Assembly: GCA_963738425.1 (NCBI GenBank)
Contig: CAVTWT010000033.1
Coordinates: forward strand, 1-64,000
Direction: 5' to 3'
DNA: 64,000 nucleotides
Origin: CADEEN01 sp963738425
GTDB taxonomy: Bacteria > Pseudomonadota > Gammaproteobacteria > Burkholderiales > Burkholderiaceae_C
This document shows positions 48,577-56,736 of this stretch, piece by piece (position 1 is the first letter of the stretch; the number at the start of each line of letters is the position of its first letter). The notes below the pieces were generated by a model. That model was not told the origin of the DNA. It saw nothing but the letters and a program-made list of their open reading frames with translations, and searched no databases. The translations under genes and the position numbers were made by a program.

Positions 48577-49399
48577 TCATCGCAGGTGCGTGCACTCGTC
48601 GGCTTGGCATGCCGCCAGCGTGTCGCGCAGGCCCGGTGGGCCGGGCGCGATTTGCAGGTGCGCGATCTGTTCGGCGTAGTGGCGGTCGACGAAGGTCTCC
48701 ACCGCGGCGATCGTGGCGTACACCGCAGGCGGGCCGAAAAGCGCGGGCAGCGCACCGGTGGCCCAGCCCGCGGCCCGCCAAGCCGGCAGCAAACGGCTGC
48801 GCTCCGACGACGGCAGCCAGGTTTCCAGCTGATCGAGGTGTTGCTGCTCGGTGTGCAGGTGGCGCTGCGCAAAGGCGCGCAACCCGCTGTCGCGGGTGAC
48901 AAAAAGGATGCCGCGGTAGATCGCCACGGCGCCTGTTTCACCGGCGTGGTCAGAGCGAAGATCGGCCAGCACGCGGCGGGTGAGCACGGGCGGGGCGCCT
49001 GCGTCGCCCAGCCGGTGCGCCACCCGTTGCAGCGCCGGGCGCCAGCGCAGGAACAGGTGATAGACCCGCTCCATCACCCACGTCATGCCCGGCAGCCGCC
49101 CTGCCCGTGCCAGCCAGCGCCAGCCGGGCAAATGCGCCCACAAGGTCAGGAACGCAGCGGCGCCGCTGACGAGCGTGCCGTCGGCACGCTGCACGTGAAA
49201 GCGCGCCAGCAACTGCTCGCGCGTCGTCTCCGCAGGCAACGAACGACGCGTCGCTGACATCGACGAAGCACACAGCCCGCTCACTGCGCAGCCCACGGTA
49301 GAGCGCAATTTCGCGTCGGCACAGCGGGCATGCGCCGTCGTAGAGCACTGTGACAGCGGGAACGCCATCGGGCTTCAGTGCGGATGAGGCTTCATCCAT
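48577..49399 (-). pseudogene. DCC thiol-disulphide domain fused to Coq7-type hydroxylase, frameshifted
   Basis: Translation from 49399 gives a DCC1/DUF393 domain (VTVLYDGACPLCRREIALYR, dithiol CPLC). At about 49236-49252 the frame shifts. The rest of the DCC domain (LPAETTREQLLARFHVQRAD ... LARAGRLPGMTWVMERVYHL) and then a Coq7 di-iron domain follow in the second frame. Coq7 ligands include SDHAGETGAVAIYRG and HLHTEQQHLDQLE, then ETFVDRHYAEQI and ADECTH at the end. Coq7 hydroxylates demethoxyubiquinone. The protein stops right after DECTHLR, shorter than usual Coq7, which needs more helix after this point. So it may be broken twice or specialised. Confidence 0.75.
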
Positions 49400-49412
49400 A
49401 CACGCTTCGGCG

Positions 49413-49718
49413 TCAGCCCGCCTTTTTGGCCCAGGCGCTGCACCAGCCTGCGCCGGCGACCTGCTTGCCCGCGAACAAGGGGCAGCCGGCGGCCTTGTCT
49501 GCCGCCTTGCCCTGGTAAAGCGCGCAGTTGGCGCAGTTTTGACCTGCAGCGAACTTGGGGTACTTCTTGGTGTCTGTGCGCGCAGCGTCGGCCACATAAC
49601 CCAAGGCGGCTGCCTGCGCGTCCTTCTCGTCCAGCAGCGCCTGTGCGTTGGCTTGAATCGCAAAGCCGGCACTGCCGGCGGCCAGGGTCATGAGGAACAA
49701 ACGTCGGTGCATCGTCAT
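49413..49718 (-). CDS. High-potential iron-sulphur protein (HiPIP)
   Basis: A 101-residue periplasmic [4Fe-4S] electron carrier. The twin-arginine signal is HRRLFLMTLAAGSAGFAIQA. Four cluster Cys lie in NCANC, GCPLF and GWCSAW with typical spacing. It follows the FAD oxidoreductase (40 nt) and precedes the DCC-Coq7 gene (14 nt), all on the reverse strand, so probably one transcript. Confidence 0.92.
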   Translation of the reverse strand: MTMHRRLFLMTLAAGSAGFAIQANAQALLDEKDAQAAALGYVADAARTDTKKYPKFAAGQNCANCALYQGKAADKAAGCPLFAGKQVAGAGWCSAWAKKAG

Positions 49719-49758
49719 GGGAAGTCCTTGTCAGTGTTGAAAGCAATGGGTGAGTCGT

Positions 49759-50850
49759 TCAAAGATCAAACTCTTCTTTGGCCAGCGCTGTGTCTTCGGC
49801 AACCGCCGGCTCGGCGGTGCCCTGCATGGCCTGCGAGAGTGCCTGCGCGGAGCGCCATGCGCCCTCGACACCCCCGCCGCCGAGAAAGTCGCCGCAGACG
49901 CCCAGACGCAGGCGGTCATCCCACCAGCCGCTCGGTGCGGCCGGGTGCCGGCCGACCTGCGGCATCGCATAGCGCCAGCGATGCGCCACGGCGTGCTGCC
50001 AGCGCAACGGCGCGCCGAGCCATTCGGCCAGCGCCTGCTGCATCGCCGAGGCAATCCACGCCGGCTCCTGATCAATGTGGGCGCGGCTCCAGCCGGCCTT
50101 GGCGTGCACCACCCAATACACCTCGTCGCGCCTGGCTTCACGGCCGGGGCGGGACTCGTTGCGCGCCACCATGGCGAGCGCCCCGGGCTCGGGACGCGCC
50201 ATGTCCCAGGCGCGGATGTTGGCAATGGCGTCGCTGACGCCCATCAGCGTCCAGCACGGCTGCATCACGGCCAGGCTCGCGCGCTGTGCCCACTCGCGCT
50301 GGTGGGGCGCGAGCAAGGGCGCCGCTTGGGCGGGCGGCAAGGCCAGCACCACCGCGTCGAAGACATCGGCCCACAGCAGGTCGCTGCTCTCGACAACCCA
50401 GCCGCGCGGCGTACGGCGCAGCCTCTGCACCGATTGTTCCCAGCGCGGGATCGCGCCCTGCACCAGATGGCGACACCACTGCGTCATGTCGGGCGCCGCG
50501 ACGAAGTGCGCGCTGTCCTGCTCGTCGTCTGGGTGCGGCAGGCTCTGGGGATGCAGGCGCGGCTGCCACGTCGTGACCCAACCGGCATGCACCGCTTGCG
50601 CCACCGCGACGCGAAACGCAGCGTCCCTGGCACTGAAGCACGGCACGCCGTGATCAAACGCCGTGATGCGCGAGTTGCGCTGGGCGTCCATCCACGCACA
50701 ACGCCGTGTGGCCATGCGACCGCCGGGGCCACGCGACTTGTCGAACACATGCACCGTCGCGCCTGCGTCCATCAGCGCTTGCGCCAGCGCTGCGCCTGCC
50801 ATGCCTGCACCGATCACCGCCACTTTGGACTCTGCACCGAACGTGTTCAT
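49759..50850 (-). CDS. Renalase-like FAD-dependent oxidoreductase
   Basis: A 363-residue flavoprotein. The Rossmann motif VAVIGAGMAGAALAQAL is followed by FDKSRGPGGRMATRR (FAD-binding) and the C-terminal RLGVCGDFLGGGGVEGAWRS. This is the pattern of bacterial renalase-like amine-oxidase-fold proteins often found in light-inducible gene sets. Start 50850 preferred; 50859 is also possible. Divergent from the MerR gene. Confidence 0.85.
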   Translation of the reverse strand: MNTFGAESKVAVIGAGMAGAALAQALMDAGATVHVFDKSRGPGGRMATRRCAWMDAQRNSRITAFDHGVPCFSARDAAFRVAVAQAVHAGWVTTWQPRLHPQSLPHPDDEQDSAHFVAAPDMTQWCRHLVQGAIPRWEQSVQRLRRTPRGWVVESSDLLWADVFDAVVLALPPAQAAPLLAPHQREWAQRASLAVMQPCWTLMGVSDAIANIRAWDMARPEPGALAMVARNESRPGREARRDEVYWVVHAKAGWSRAHIDQEPAWIASAMQQALAEWLGAPLRWQHAVAHRWRYAMPQVGRHPAAPSGWWDDRLRLGVCGDFLGGGGVEGAWRSAQALSQAMQGTAEPAVAEDTALAKEEFDL

Positions 50851-50880
50851 GGCCCGCATGCTAGGGTTTTCTGCGTCACC

Positions 50881-50942
50881 TCCGACTCATCATCGTCATT
50901 TCCCTCCCATCAAGTGCAATACTCGGATTCATTTCCGACTCA
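50881..50942. promoter_or_regulatory. Repeated TCCGACTCA and inverted TCGGA/TCCGA in the MerR divergent region
   Basis: TCCGACTCA occurs at 50881-50889 and 50934-50942. TCGGA (50923-50927) and TCCGA (50935-50939) form an inverted pair with a 7-nt spacer. The region separates the FAD oxidoreductase and MerR starts by about 100 bp and is a candidate operator for the MerR protein. Confidence 0.45.
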
Positions 50943-50951
50943 CCACTACTC

Positions 50952-51962
50952 ATGGCCATCAAAACAGCGCGCGGCGATCCGCCTGCACTCAAACCCGCCC
51001 TGCCCGCCGACGAACCCCGCTACCGCAGTGGCGCCGTCGCGCGCATGGTGCGCATGCCCGTGGCCACACTGCGCATCTGGGAGCGCCGCTACAACGTCAG
51101 CCGCCCGGCGCTGACGCCGAGCGGTCAGCGACTCTATTCAGCGGCCGAGGTGCAGCGCCTGGGCCTGATGAAGCAGCTCACTGAACTCGGCCATGCCATC
51201 GGCAACCTGGCGTCGCTCGACTGGACACAGTTGCAGGCCGTGGCCAACACGCATGCGAGCACGGTGGCCGGACCGCGCGGGCATGCGGCAAAAGCGCCCG
51301 AGCGGCCGTGGCGGCTGGGCGTCGTCGGTGCGGCATTGGCCAAGCGCCTGCAAAGGGCCAGCGTGCGCCTGGCGCTGGGCCGCTCGATGGAAGTCAGCGG
51401 CGTCTATGCCACCGTGCAGAAGGCCGCAGCGGCGTTGCAGCACAGCCCGTTCGATGCGCTGCTCGTGCACGACGCGCGGCCCGCGGCGCAAATTCGGCCC
51501 CGAGACTTGCGCGACATGCCCATGGCCTTGCTTTACCGCTTTGCCTCCGAGCCGGTGTGCGAGCAACTGGCGGCGGACAACGTGGCGCTCCTGCGCGAAC
51601 CGCAAGGCGACACCGCGCTCGGCCAGTGGCTGCGCAGCGTCGGCGCCCGCGCCACCGCGACCGCACCTGCCGCAAACATGCCTAACGACGAGGCGGCGCG
51701 CCCGCGGCGTTGGGACGACGCTCAACTCACCGACTTTGCCGGCCTGTCGTCGACCATCGCCTGCGAGTGCCCGCAGCACGTGGCCGAGCTGTTGATGCAG
51801 CTCTCGCACTTCGAAGCGTACAGCGCCGAATGCGCAAATAGCAGCCACGCCGACGCACAGTTGCACGGCTTCCTGCGCGGCGTTGCAAGCACGTCGCGCG
51901 CGCTGTTCGAAGACGCTCTGGAGCGCGTTGCCGTGCACGAGGGCCTGTTGATCCCGTCGTGA
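50952..51962 (+). CDS. MerR-family regulator, LitR/CarH-like without visible B12 motif
   Basis: A 336-residue protein. MerR HTH at about 22-95 (YRSGAVARMVRMPVATLRIW, then LTPSGQRLYSAAEVQRLGLM). The middle part (PWRLGVVGAALAKRLQRASV ... LLVHDARPAAQIRPRDLRDM) resembles the B12-binding-type Rossmann fold of LitR/CarH but lacks DxHxxG. A long C-terminal helical region follows. Some proteobacterial LitR proteins lack cobalamin sites and depend on a LOV partner. The neighbouring redox genes fit a LitR regulon. Its 3' end is overlapped antisense by the SDR reading frame. Confidence 0.8.
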   Translation: MAIKTARGDPPALKPALPADEPRYRSGAVARMVRMPVATLRIWERRYNVSRPALTPSGQRLYSAAEVQRLGLMKQLTELGHAIGNLASLDWTQLQAVANTHASTVAGPRGHAAKAPERPWRLGVVGAALAKRLQRASVRLALGRSMEVSGVYATVQKAAAALQHSPFDALLVHDARPAAQIRPRDLRDMPMALLYRFASEPVCEQLAADNVALLREPQGDTALGQWLRSVGARATATAPAANMPNDEAARPRRWDDAQLTDFAGLSSTIACECPQHVAELLMQLSHFEAYSAECANSSHADAQLHGFLRGVASTSRALFEDALERVAVHEGLLIPS

Positions 51963-52777
51963 AGTGGATCAGCTTGGCGCAGCGTCGGCAAGCCGACACC
52001 GCTGGCATCGAAGCCGCCATCCACCGCCAGCACCTGGCCGTTGATGTAGGCCGCCTGCGCGCTGCACAGGAAGCCGACCGCGTTGGCAATCTCTTCCACC
52101 GTGCCGTAGCGGTTGAGCGGGATCACGTCGTGGTAGTCGCTGCGGATGGCCACGCTGTGCACGAGCTTGGCCATCTCGGTGTCCACCGGCCCGGGCGCGA
52201 TGGCATTGACGCGGATGCCGGCGTTGCCGAGCTCGATCGCCTGCTGCTTGGTGAGGTGGATCAGCGCTCCCTTGCTGGTGCCGTAGGCCACGCGCAGCGT
52301 CGAAGCGCGCAGGCCGGAGATCGAAGCGATGTTGACCACCGCGCCGCCGCGCTGACCCGCGGCAATGCCACGCAGCATGATCGGCGCCACAGCCTGCGTG
52401 CACAGGAAAGCGCCATCGAGGTTGGTGCCGAGCACGTGGCGGAACTCTTCGTAGCTGGTCTGCAGGATCGGCTTGAAGACGGCCACGCCGGCGTTGTTGA
52501 CCAGCGCGTCGATGCGGCCAAAGCGCGAATCGACCATCGCCACCGCATTGCTCACTTGCTCGGGCTTCGACACATCGCACTGCACGGCCAGGATGCGGTC
52601 GGCCGAACCGTCTTCTTCAGCCAGCGCGCGCTCGGTGCGTGACAGCGTCTCGGCGTCGATGTCGATCAGCGCCACCGCATGACCGTGCGCGAGGAACCAG
52701 CGGCCGATGGCCAGGCCGATGCCGCGCGCGCCGCCGGTGATGAAGGCCACGGGTGTCGTGGTGGTGGGGTCGGTCAT
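51722..52777 (-). CDS. Short-chain dehydrogenase/reductase with run-on C-terminus
   Basis: A 351-codon frame whose first about 265 residues are a classical SDR: cofactor motif TGGARGIGLAIG, NNAGVAV, catalytic Ser in ASISG, YxxxK in YGTSK, and YINGQVLAVDGGFDASGVGL near the normal C-terminus. The family usually stops a few residues after GLPTLR. Here the frame runs a further about 85 residues antisense to merR. A stop exists in the +1 frame right there (51969), so a single indel may have removed it. ATG 52777 follows AGGAGC. Substrate unknown. Confidence 0.82.
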   Translation of the reverse strand: MTDPTTTTPVAFITGGARGIGLAIGRWFLAHGHAVALIDIDAETLSRTERALAEEDGSADRILAVQCDVSKPEQVSNAVAMVDSRFGRIDALVNNAGVAVFKPILQTSYEEFRHVLGTNLDGAFLCTQAVAPIMLRGIAAGQRGGAVVNIASISGLRASTLRVAYGTSKGALIHLTKQQAIELGNAGIRVNAIAPGPVDTEMAKLVHSVAIRSDYHDVIPLNRYGTVEEIANAVGFLCSAQAAYINGQVLAVDGGFDASGVGLPTLRQADPLHDGINRPSCTATRSRASSNSARDVLATPRRKPCNCASAWLLFAHSALYASKCESCINSSATCCGHSQAMVDDRPAKSVS

Positions 52778-52934
52778 CGCTGCTCCTGGAGTTGCATGTG
52801 CGATTGTCTATAAGCTCGCGCGTGCTCGCTTCCGGGCTTTCTTGTGATTGCGGTGTACGCGTTGCCCAGAGCATGGACGTCAGCACAGAGCACTCTTGAG
52901 TACACGCCGCCGCTGCAGGAGGGGTTTGGCGCTA

Positions 52935-52962
52935 GAGGCGCAGCAATGGCATGCTGCGCCTC
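52935..52962 (+). promoter_or_regulatory. Perfect 11-bp hairpin abutting the pldA start
   Basis: GAGGCGCAGCA (52935-52945), loop ATGGCA, TGCTGCGCCTC (52952-52962). It ends at the base before the preferred ATG at 52963 and covers the alternative ATG at 52951. It could limit ribosome access or mark an mRNA control point. Confidence 0.5.
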
Positions 52963-54027
52963 ATGCAATCGCTCCGGCCCCATCGTCCCCGCCTCGGCCT
53001 GCTGGCCATCGCACTGTTCACGCACGCTGCCTCGGCGCAAGACGGCACCCGCTGCGCCACCGAGCCCGACCCTGCAAAGCGCCTCGCTTGTTACGACCGG
53101 CTGTTCAAGCCTGACCCGGACGCCACACCGGCGGCGCCGACGACCGCCGCCAGCAGCCCTGCAGCGACAGTGCCTGCGCCCGCCGCCACGTCCGCGGGCA
53201 GCAGCTCAATCATGTCGCGCCTGTGGGAGCTCGACGCCGCCGACAAGCGGCGCAAGTTCGTCGTGCGCACGCACCTGCCCAACTTCCTGCTGCCGGTGCA
53301 CTTCACCAACGACCTGAACCGCACCCCGAGCAGCCCGACGCGCGCCGCGCTCGCGCCCAACGACCGCTACCGCCCGCTCGAAGCCAAGCTGCAGGTGTCG
53401 CTGCGCGCCAAGGCGGCGAGCGACGTGTTGTTGCCCGACGCCGACCTCTGGCTGGCCTACACGCAACGCTCGCTGTGGCAGCTGTGGAACTCGCAGGAGT
53501 CGGCGCCGTTTCGCAGCAGCGACTACCAGCCCGAGGCGATCTACGTCGTGCCGGTGCCGGAAGGCTTGCGTGCGCTGCCGTTCGGCTGGCAATGGCGCAT
53601 GGTGCAGGCTGGCTTCGCGCACCAATCGAACGGCCAGGCCGTGCCACTGTCGCGCAGCTGGAACCGCGTCTACTTCGGCGCTGGCTTCGAGCGCGGCGAT
53701 TTCGGCCTGCAATGGAAACTTCACCGGCGCGTGGACGAATCGCGCAGCGACGACGACAACCCCGACCTCACCAACTACATCGGCCGCGGCGAACTGCAGG
53801 CGACCTGGCTGCCCGGCACCGCGACGGCGTCGCTGGCCTGGCGCACCAACCTGCGCGCCCTCAACCGCGGCTCGCTGCAGCTTGACCTGACCTACCCGGT
53901 GGACAGCGACGAGCCCGCCGGCCTGCGCTGGTACGTGCAGGTCTTCAGCGGCTATGGCGAGACGCTGCTCGACTACAACCATCGGCAGACGACGCTGGGC
54001 TTGGGGTTATCGTTGTTTCAGTTCTGA
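52963..54027 (+). CDS. pldA: Outer-membrane phospholipase A
   Basis: A 354-residue outer-membrane beta-barrel lipase hydrolysing misplaced phospholipids. Signal peptide at 1-26 (LLAIALFTHAASAQ). The N-terminal Cys-containing CATEPDPAKRLACYDRLF segment is typical of beta-proteobacterial members. Active-site HQSNGQ gives His220 and Ser222, and SRSWNRVY the Asn. Terminal Phe (SLFQF) suits BAM insertion. The start could be 52951, but a hairpin covers that codon. Confidence 0.93.
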   Translation: MQSLRPHRPRLGLLAIALFTHAASAQDGTRCATEPDPAKRLACYDRLFKPDPDATPAAPTTAASSPAATVPAPAATSAGSSSIMSRLWELDAADKRRKFVVRTHLPNFLLPVHFTNDLNRTPSSPTRAALAPNDRYRPLEAKLQVSLRAKAASDVLLPDADLWLAYTQRSLWQLWNSQESAPFRSSDYQPEAIYVVPVPEGLRALPFGWQWRMVQAGFAHQSNGQAVPLSRSWNRVYFGAGFERGDFGLQWKLHRRVDESRSDDDNPDLTNYIGRGELQATWLPGTATASLAWRTNLRALNRGSLQLDLTYPVDSDEPAGLRWYVQVFSGYGETLLDYNHRQTTLGLGLSLFQF

Positions 54028-54063
54028 GAATCGCCCGAACCCAACCACCCGCCTGTTCACGCA

Positions 54064-54354
54064 ATGACAAAAGCCTGGCCCTTTCTCTTCCTTGCTGTCT
54101 TAGTCCAATTGATTGTTGCAGTGTTCTACTACGCGCTCCAATCATCAGAAGCAGGGGTTTCGCTGCCGGGTCGGATTGGGACCTTCCTGTTCTTCTTCGG
54201 ACTGCCCTCGGCTTTGACCTGGTTCGCGTACTGGCGCATTCGCAAGACCCGCTCGACCGTTCTGCGGATCTGCCTCTTCGCGGTCGTTGCGATAGCGCCT
54301 CCCGTGCTCATCTACCTGGTCCTGGCCTACGCCCTCCAGGGCTTCTCGCACTAG
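54064..54354 (+). CDS. Small multi-pass membrane protein
   Basis: A 96-residue protein with three strong hydrophobic segments (WPFLFLAVLVQLIVAVFYY, IGTFLFFFGLPSALTWFAYW, LFAVVAIAPPVLIYLVLAY) separated by a short basic loop. Its GC content is lower than its neighbours. No family recognised. Confidence 0.65.
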   Translation: MTKAWPFLFLAVLVQLIVAVFYYALQSSEAGVSLPGRIGTFLFFFGLPSALTWFAYWRIRKTRSTVLRICLFAVVAIAPPVLIYLVLAYALQGFSH

Positions 54355-54379
54355 CGGGCCTGTGCTGATTCGCGCAACG

Positions 54380-54847
54380 ATGCTCAGAACCCTCCAGAAC
54401 CTGCTCGCCGCGCTGCAGCCACCACCACCCGGCGCCGCCGACGCCGACGACGAACACCTGCTGCAACTGGCCACTGCGGTGATGCTGGTCGAGGTCATGC
54501 GTTCGGACTCGACGTTCCACGATGATGAACGCTTCGCCGTTCTGGCCGCGCTGCGCAGCAAGTTCCAGCTGACAGTGGACGAAGCCGCGCGCCTGGCCGA
54601 ACTCGCCGAGAGCACGGCGCATGCGGCAACCGATCTCTACGCCTTCACGTCGCGCATCAACGAGCGCTTCGACATGCCGCGCAAGCTGCAGATGATCGAG
54701 CACATGTGGCGCGTGGCTTACGCCGATGGCCACCTGAGCGCGCACGAGCGGCACGTGATGTGGCGCATCGCCGATCTGCTGCATGTGCCGCAAGCGGCCT
54801 ACCACCACGCGCGGCTGCGCGCTCAGCAGGACGCCGCTGCGCCCTGA
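54380..54847 (+). CDS. TerB-like (tellurite-resistance-fold) protein
   Basis: A 155-residue all-helical protein with the TerB/DjlA pattern: MLVEVMRSDSTFHDDERFAV, then a second acidic site in RVAYADGHLSAHERHVMWRI. The acid residues suggest metal binding. It has no link to other ter genes here, so general TerB-fold rather than tellurite resistance should be assumed. Confidence 0.85.
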   Translation: MLRTLQNLLAALQPPPPGAADADDEHLLQLATAVMLVEVMRSDSTFHDDERFAVLAALRSKFQLTVDEAARLAELAESTAHAATDLYAFTSRINERFDMPRKLQMIEHMWRVAYADGHLSAHERHVMWRIADLLHVPQAAYHHARLRAQQDAAAP

Positions 54848-54950
54848 GCGCGCCGCGCTGCAGAGTCAATTCGAGGTCCGATTCCGGCCGGTTTCCGGCC
54901 GGGCGTGCGCCCATCATCGCGGCATGCCATCCAACCTTTCAGGAGCTGCC

Positions 54951-55424
54951 ATGACCCACTCGTTCCAGATCACCGGCTTGTCTCACGAACTGTTCGCACC
55001 CTGGTTCGGTCTGTCCGACGAGGCGCTGGCCGCACACGGCGCGGTGCGGCGCGTGGCCAACGTGAATCCGGGCTACCCGTGCCGCGTCAGCCTCGAAGAC
55101 GCCGAGGTCGGCGAGGAGATGCTGTTGCTGCCGTTCGAGCACCACCGTGCGGACTCGCCGTATCGCAGCGCCGGTCCAATCTTCGTGCGCCGCGGTGCGC
55201 TGCAACAGCGTCTGACGCCGGGCACGCTGCCGCCGTACGTGACGCGGCGGCTGATCTCGGTGCGGGCCTACGACGCAGCGGGCATGATGGTCGATGCCAG
55301 CGTGCACAAGGGGATCGAGCTGCACCCTGTGATCTTGCGCTTGTTCGCCGATGACAAGGTGGCCTACCTGCAGCTGCACAACGCCAAGCCGGGGTGCTTC
55401 TCGTGCCAGGTGGATCGCTGCTGA
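54951..55424 (+). CDS. DUF1203 protein
   Basis: A 157-residue protein starting MTHSFQITGLSHELFAPWFG, with the conserved NPGYPCRVSLEDAEVGEEML, PFEHHRADSPYRSAGPIFVR and C-terminal HNAKPGCFSCQVDRC blocks typical of DUF1203. Cys near the end may bind a metal or be redox active. Start follows AGGAG. Function unknown. Confidence 0.85.
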   Translation: MTHSFQITGLSHELFAPWFGLSDEALAAHGAVRRVANVNPGYPCRVSLEDAEVGEEMLLLPFEHHRADSPYRSAGPIFVRRGALQQRLTPGTLPPYVTRRLISVRAYDAAGMMVDASVHKGIELHPVILRLFADDKVAYLQLHNAKPGCFSCQVDRC

Positions 55425-55437
55425 ACCGTCTCGGTGC

Positions 55438-56673
55438 TCAGCCGCCGCTGAGCCAAGCCCGAACACCCTGGCCGGCGACGCGCCCGCTGGCCATCGACGC
55501 TTGCAGCAGGTAGCCGCCCGTCGGCGCTTCCCAGTCGAGCATCTCGCCCGCGCAGAACACGCCAGGACGCGTGCGCAGCATCAGGTGGTCGTCGAGCGAT
55601 TCGAGTGTGACGCCGCCGGCGGTGCTGATCGCTTCGGCGATCGGGCGCGGCGCGGTCAACGTGATCGGCAGGGCCTTGAGGGCGGCGGCGAGTCGCGCCG
55701 CGTCGGCAATCACCTCGCGCGGCAGCAGTTCGTGCAGCAACGCGACCTTGGCGCCTTCCAGACCGAGGCGGCTCTTCAAGTGCGAGCCCAGGCTGCGGGA
55801 GCCGCGCGGATGCGCCACGTCGCGAGCGACGCGCATGGCATCGAAGGCAGGCAACAGATCGAGCGTGATCGTGGCGTGGCCGTGCGCGGAAATCGCGTCG
55901 CGGACCAGCGCACTGGCCGAATAGACCAAGCTGCCTTCGACGCCGTACTCGCTGAGCACGAACTCGCCTTGGCGCTCGAAGCCCTCGAAGCGAAGCACCA
56001 CCGGCTTGATCGGCGCGCCCGCAAATCGCGTGCGCAGATGCTCGCTCCACGCTGGCGCGGTGTCGAAGCCACAATTCGCTGGCACAAGCGGCGCGACCTG
56101 CGCGCCCGCCTCTTGCAGCCATGGCACCCAGGCGCCGTCGGAACCGAGCTGCGGCCAGGTCGCGCCGCCGAGTGCGAGCACCACCGCGCGCGGCTGTACG
56201 CTGACCTGGCCTTGCGGCGATTCAAATTGCAAGGCGCCATTGCTGCCCCAGCCGCACCAGCGGTGGCGCATGTGGAAAACGACGCCCTGCTCACGCAGCC
56301 GATGCAGCCATGCACGCAACAGCGGCGCGGCTTTCAAGTCCTGAGGAAAGACGCGGCCAGAGCTGCCGACGAAAGTTGCGACGCCAAGTCGTGACGCCCA
56401 CTCGCGCAATGCGCCGGGCGACAACACATCGAGCCAGGCCGCCGCCTGCGCCGTGCGCTGGCCATAGCGTTGCACAAAAGTTGGAAGCGGCTCACTGTGC
56501 GTCAAGTTCAGGCCGCCCTTGCCGGCGAGCAGGAACTTGCGGCCGACCGATGGCATGGCATCGAACAGGTGCACGGGCAGGCCACTTTCGGCCAGCGCTT
56601 CGGCCGCCATCAATCCCGCCGGGCCACCGCCGATGACAGCGACGCAGTTCTCTGCTGCAAGCGACAGGCTCAA
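55438..56673 (-). CDS. HI0933-type FAD flavoprotein (TIGR03862-like)
   Basis: A 411-residue NAD(P)/FAD oxidoreductase-fold protein. Dinucleotide motif VAVIGGGPAGLMAAEAL, then MPSVGRKFLLAGKGGLNLTH, the signature of the HI0933/YhiN family, and the C-terminal FCAGEMLDWEAPTGGYLLQA. Substrate unknown. Convergent with DUF1203, 13 nt apart. Confidence 0.9.
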   Translation of the reverse strand: MSLSLAAENCVAVIGGGPAGLMAAEALAESGLPVHLFDAMPSVGRKFLLAGKGGLNLTHSEPLPTFVQRYGQRTAQAAAWLDVLSPGALREWASRLGVATFVGSSGRVFPQDLKAAPLLRAWLHRLREQGVVFHMRHRWCGWGSNGALQFESPQGQVSVQPRAVVLALGGATWPQLGSDGAWVPWLQEAGAQVAPLVPANCGFDTAPAWSEHLRTRFAGAPIKPVVLRFEGFERQGEFVLSEYGVEGSLVYSASALVRDAISAHGHATITLDLLPAFDAMRVARDVAHPRGSRSLGSHLKSRLGLEGAKVALLHELLPREVIADAARLAAALKALPITLTAPRPIAEAISTAGGVTLESLDDHLMLRTRPGVFCAGEMLDWEAPTGGYLLQASMASGRVAGQGVRAWLSGG

Positions 56674-56677
56674 AGAA

Positions 56678-56719
56678 AATCCCCTTCACGCGCGCCAGCC
56701 GGCGCGTATGAAGGGGATT
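56678..56719 (-). terminator. Long-stem terminator between DUF1097 and the flavoprotein
   Basis: A 19-nt arm (56678-56696) pairs with 56701-56719 with two mismatches around AGCC. On the reverse strand it is followed by TTTTC. It ends the DUF1097 transcript. Confidence 0.85.
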
Positions 56720-56736
56720 GTCGCGAAGCGCTGCGG

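Noticed and set aside
48360..48900. Forward-strand genes in the 48.3-49.2 kb region
   Set aside because: Frames are complements of the Coq7 gene or low-complexity; no family match.
54380..54847. Tellurite resistance locus
   Set aside because: TerB fold alone; no other ter genes near.
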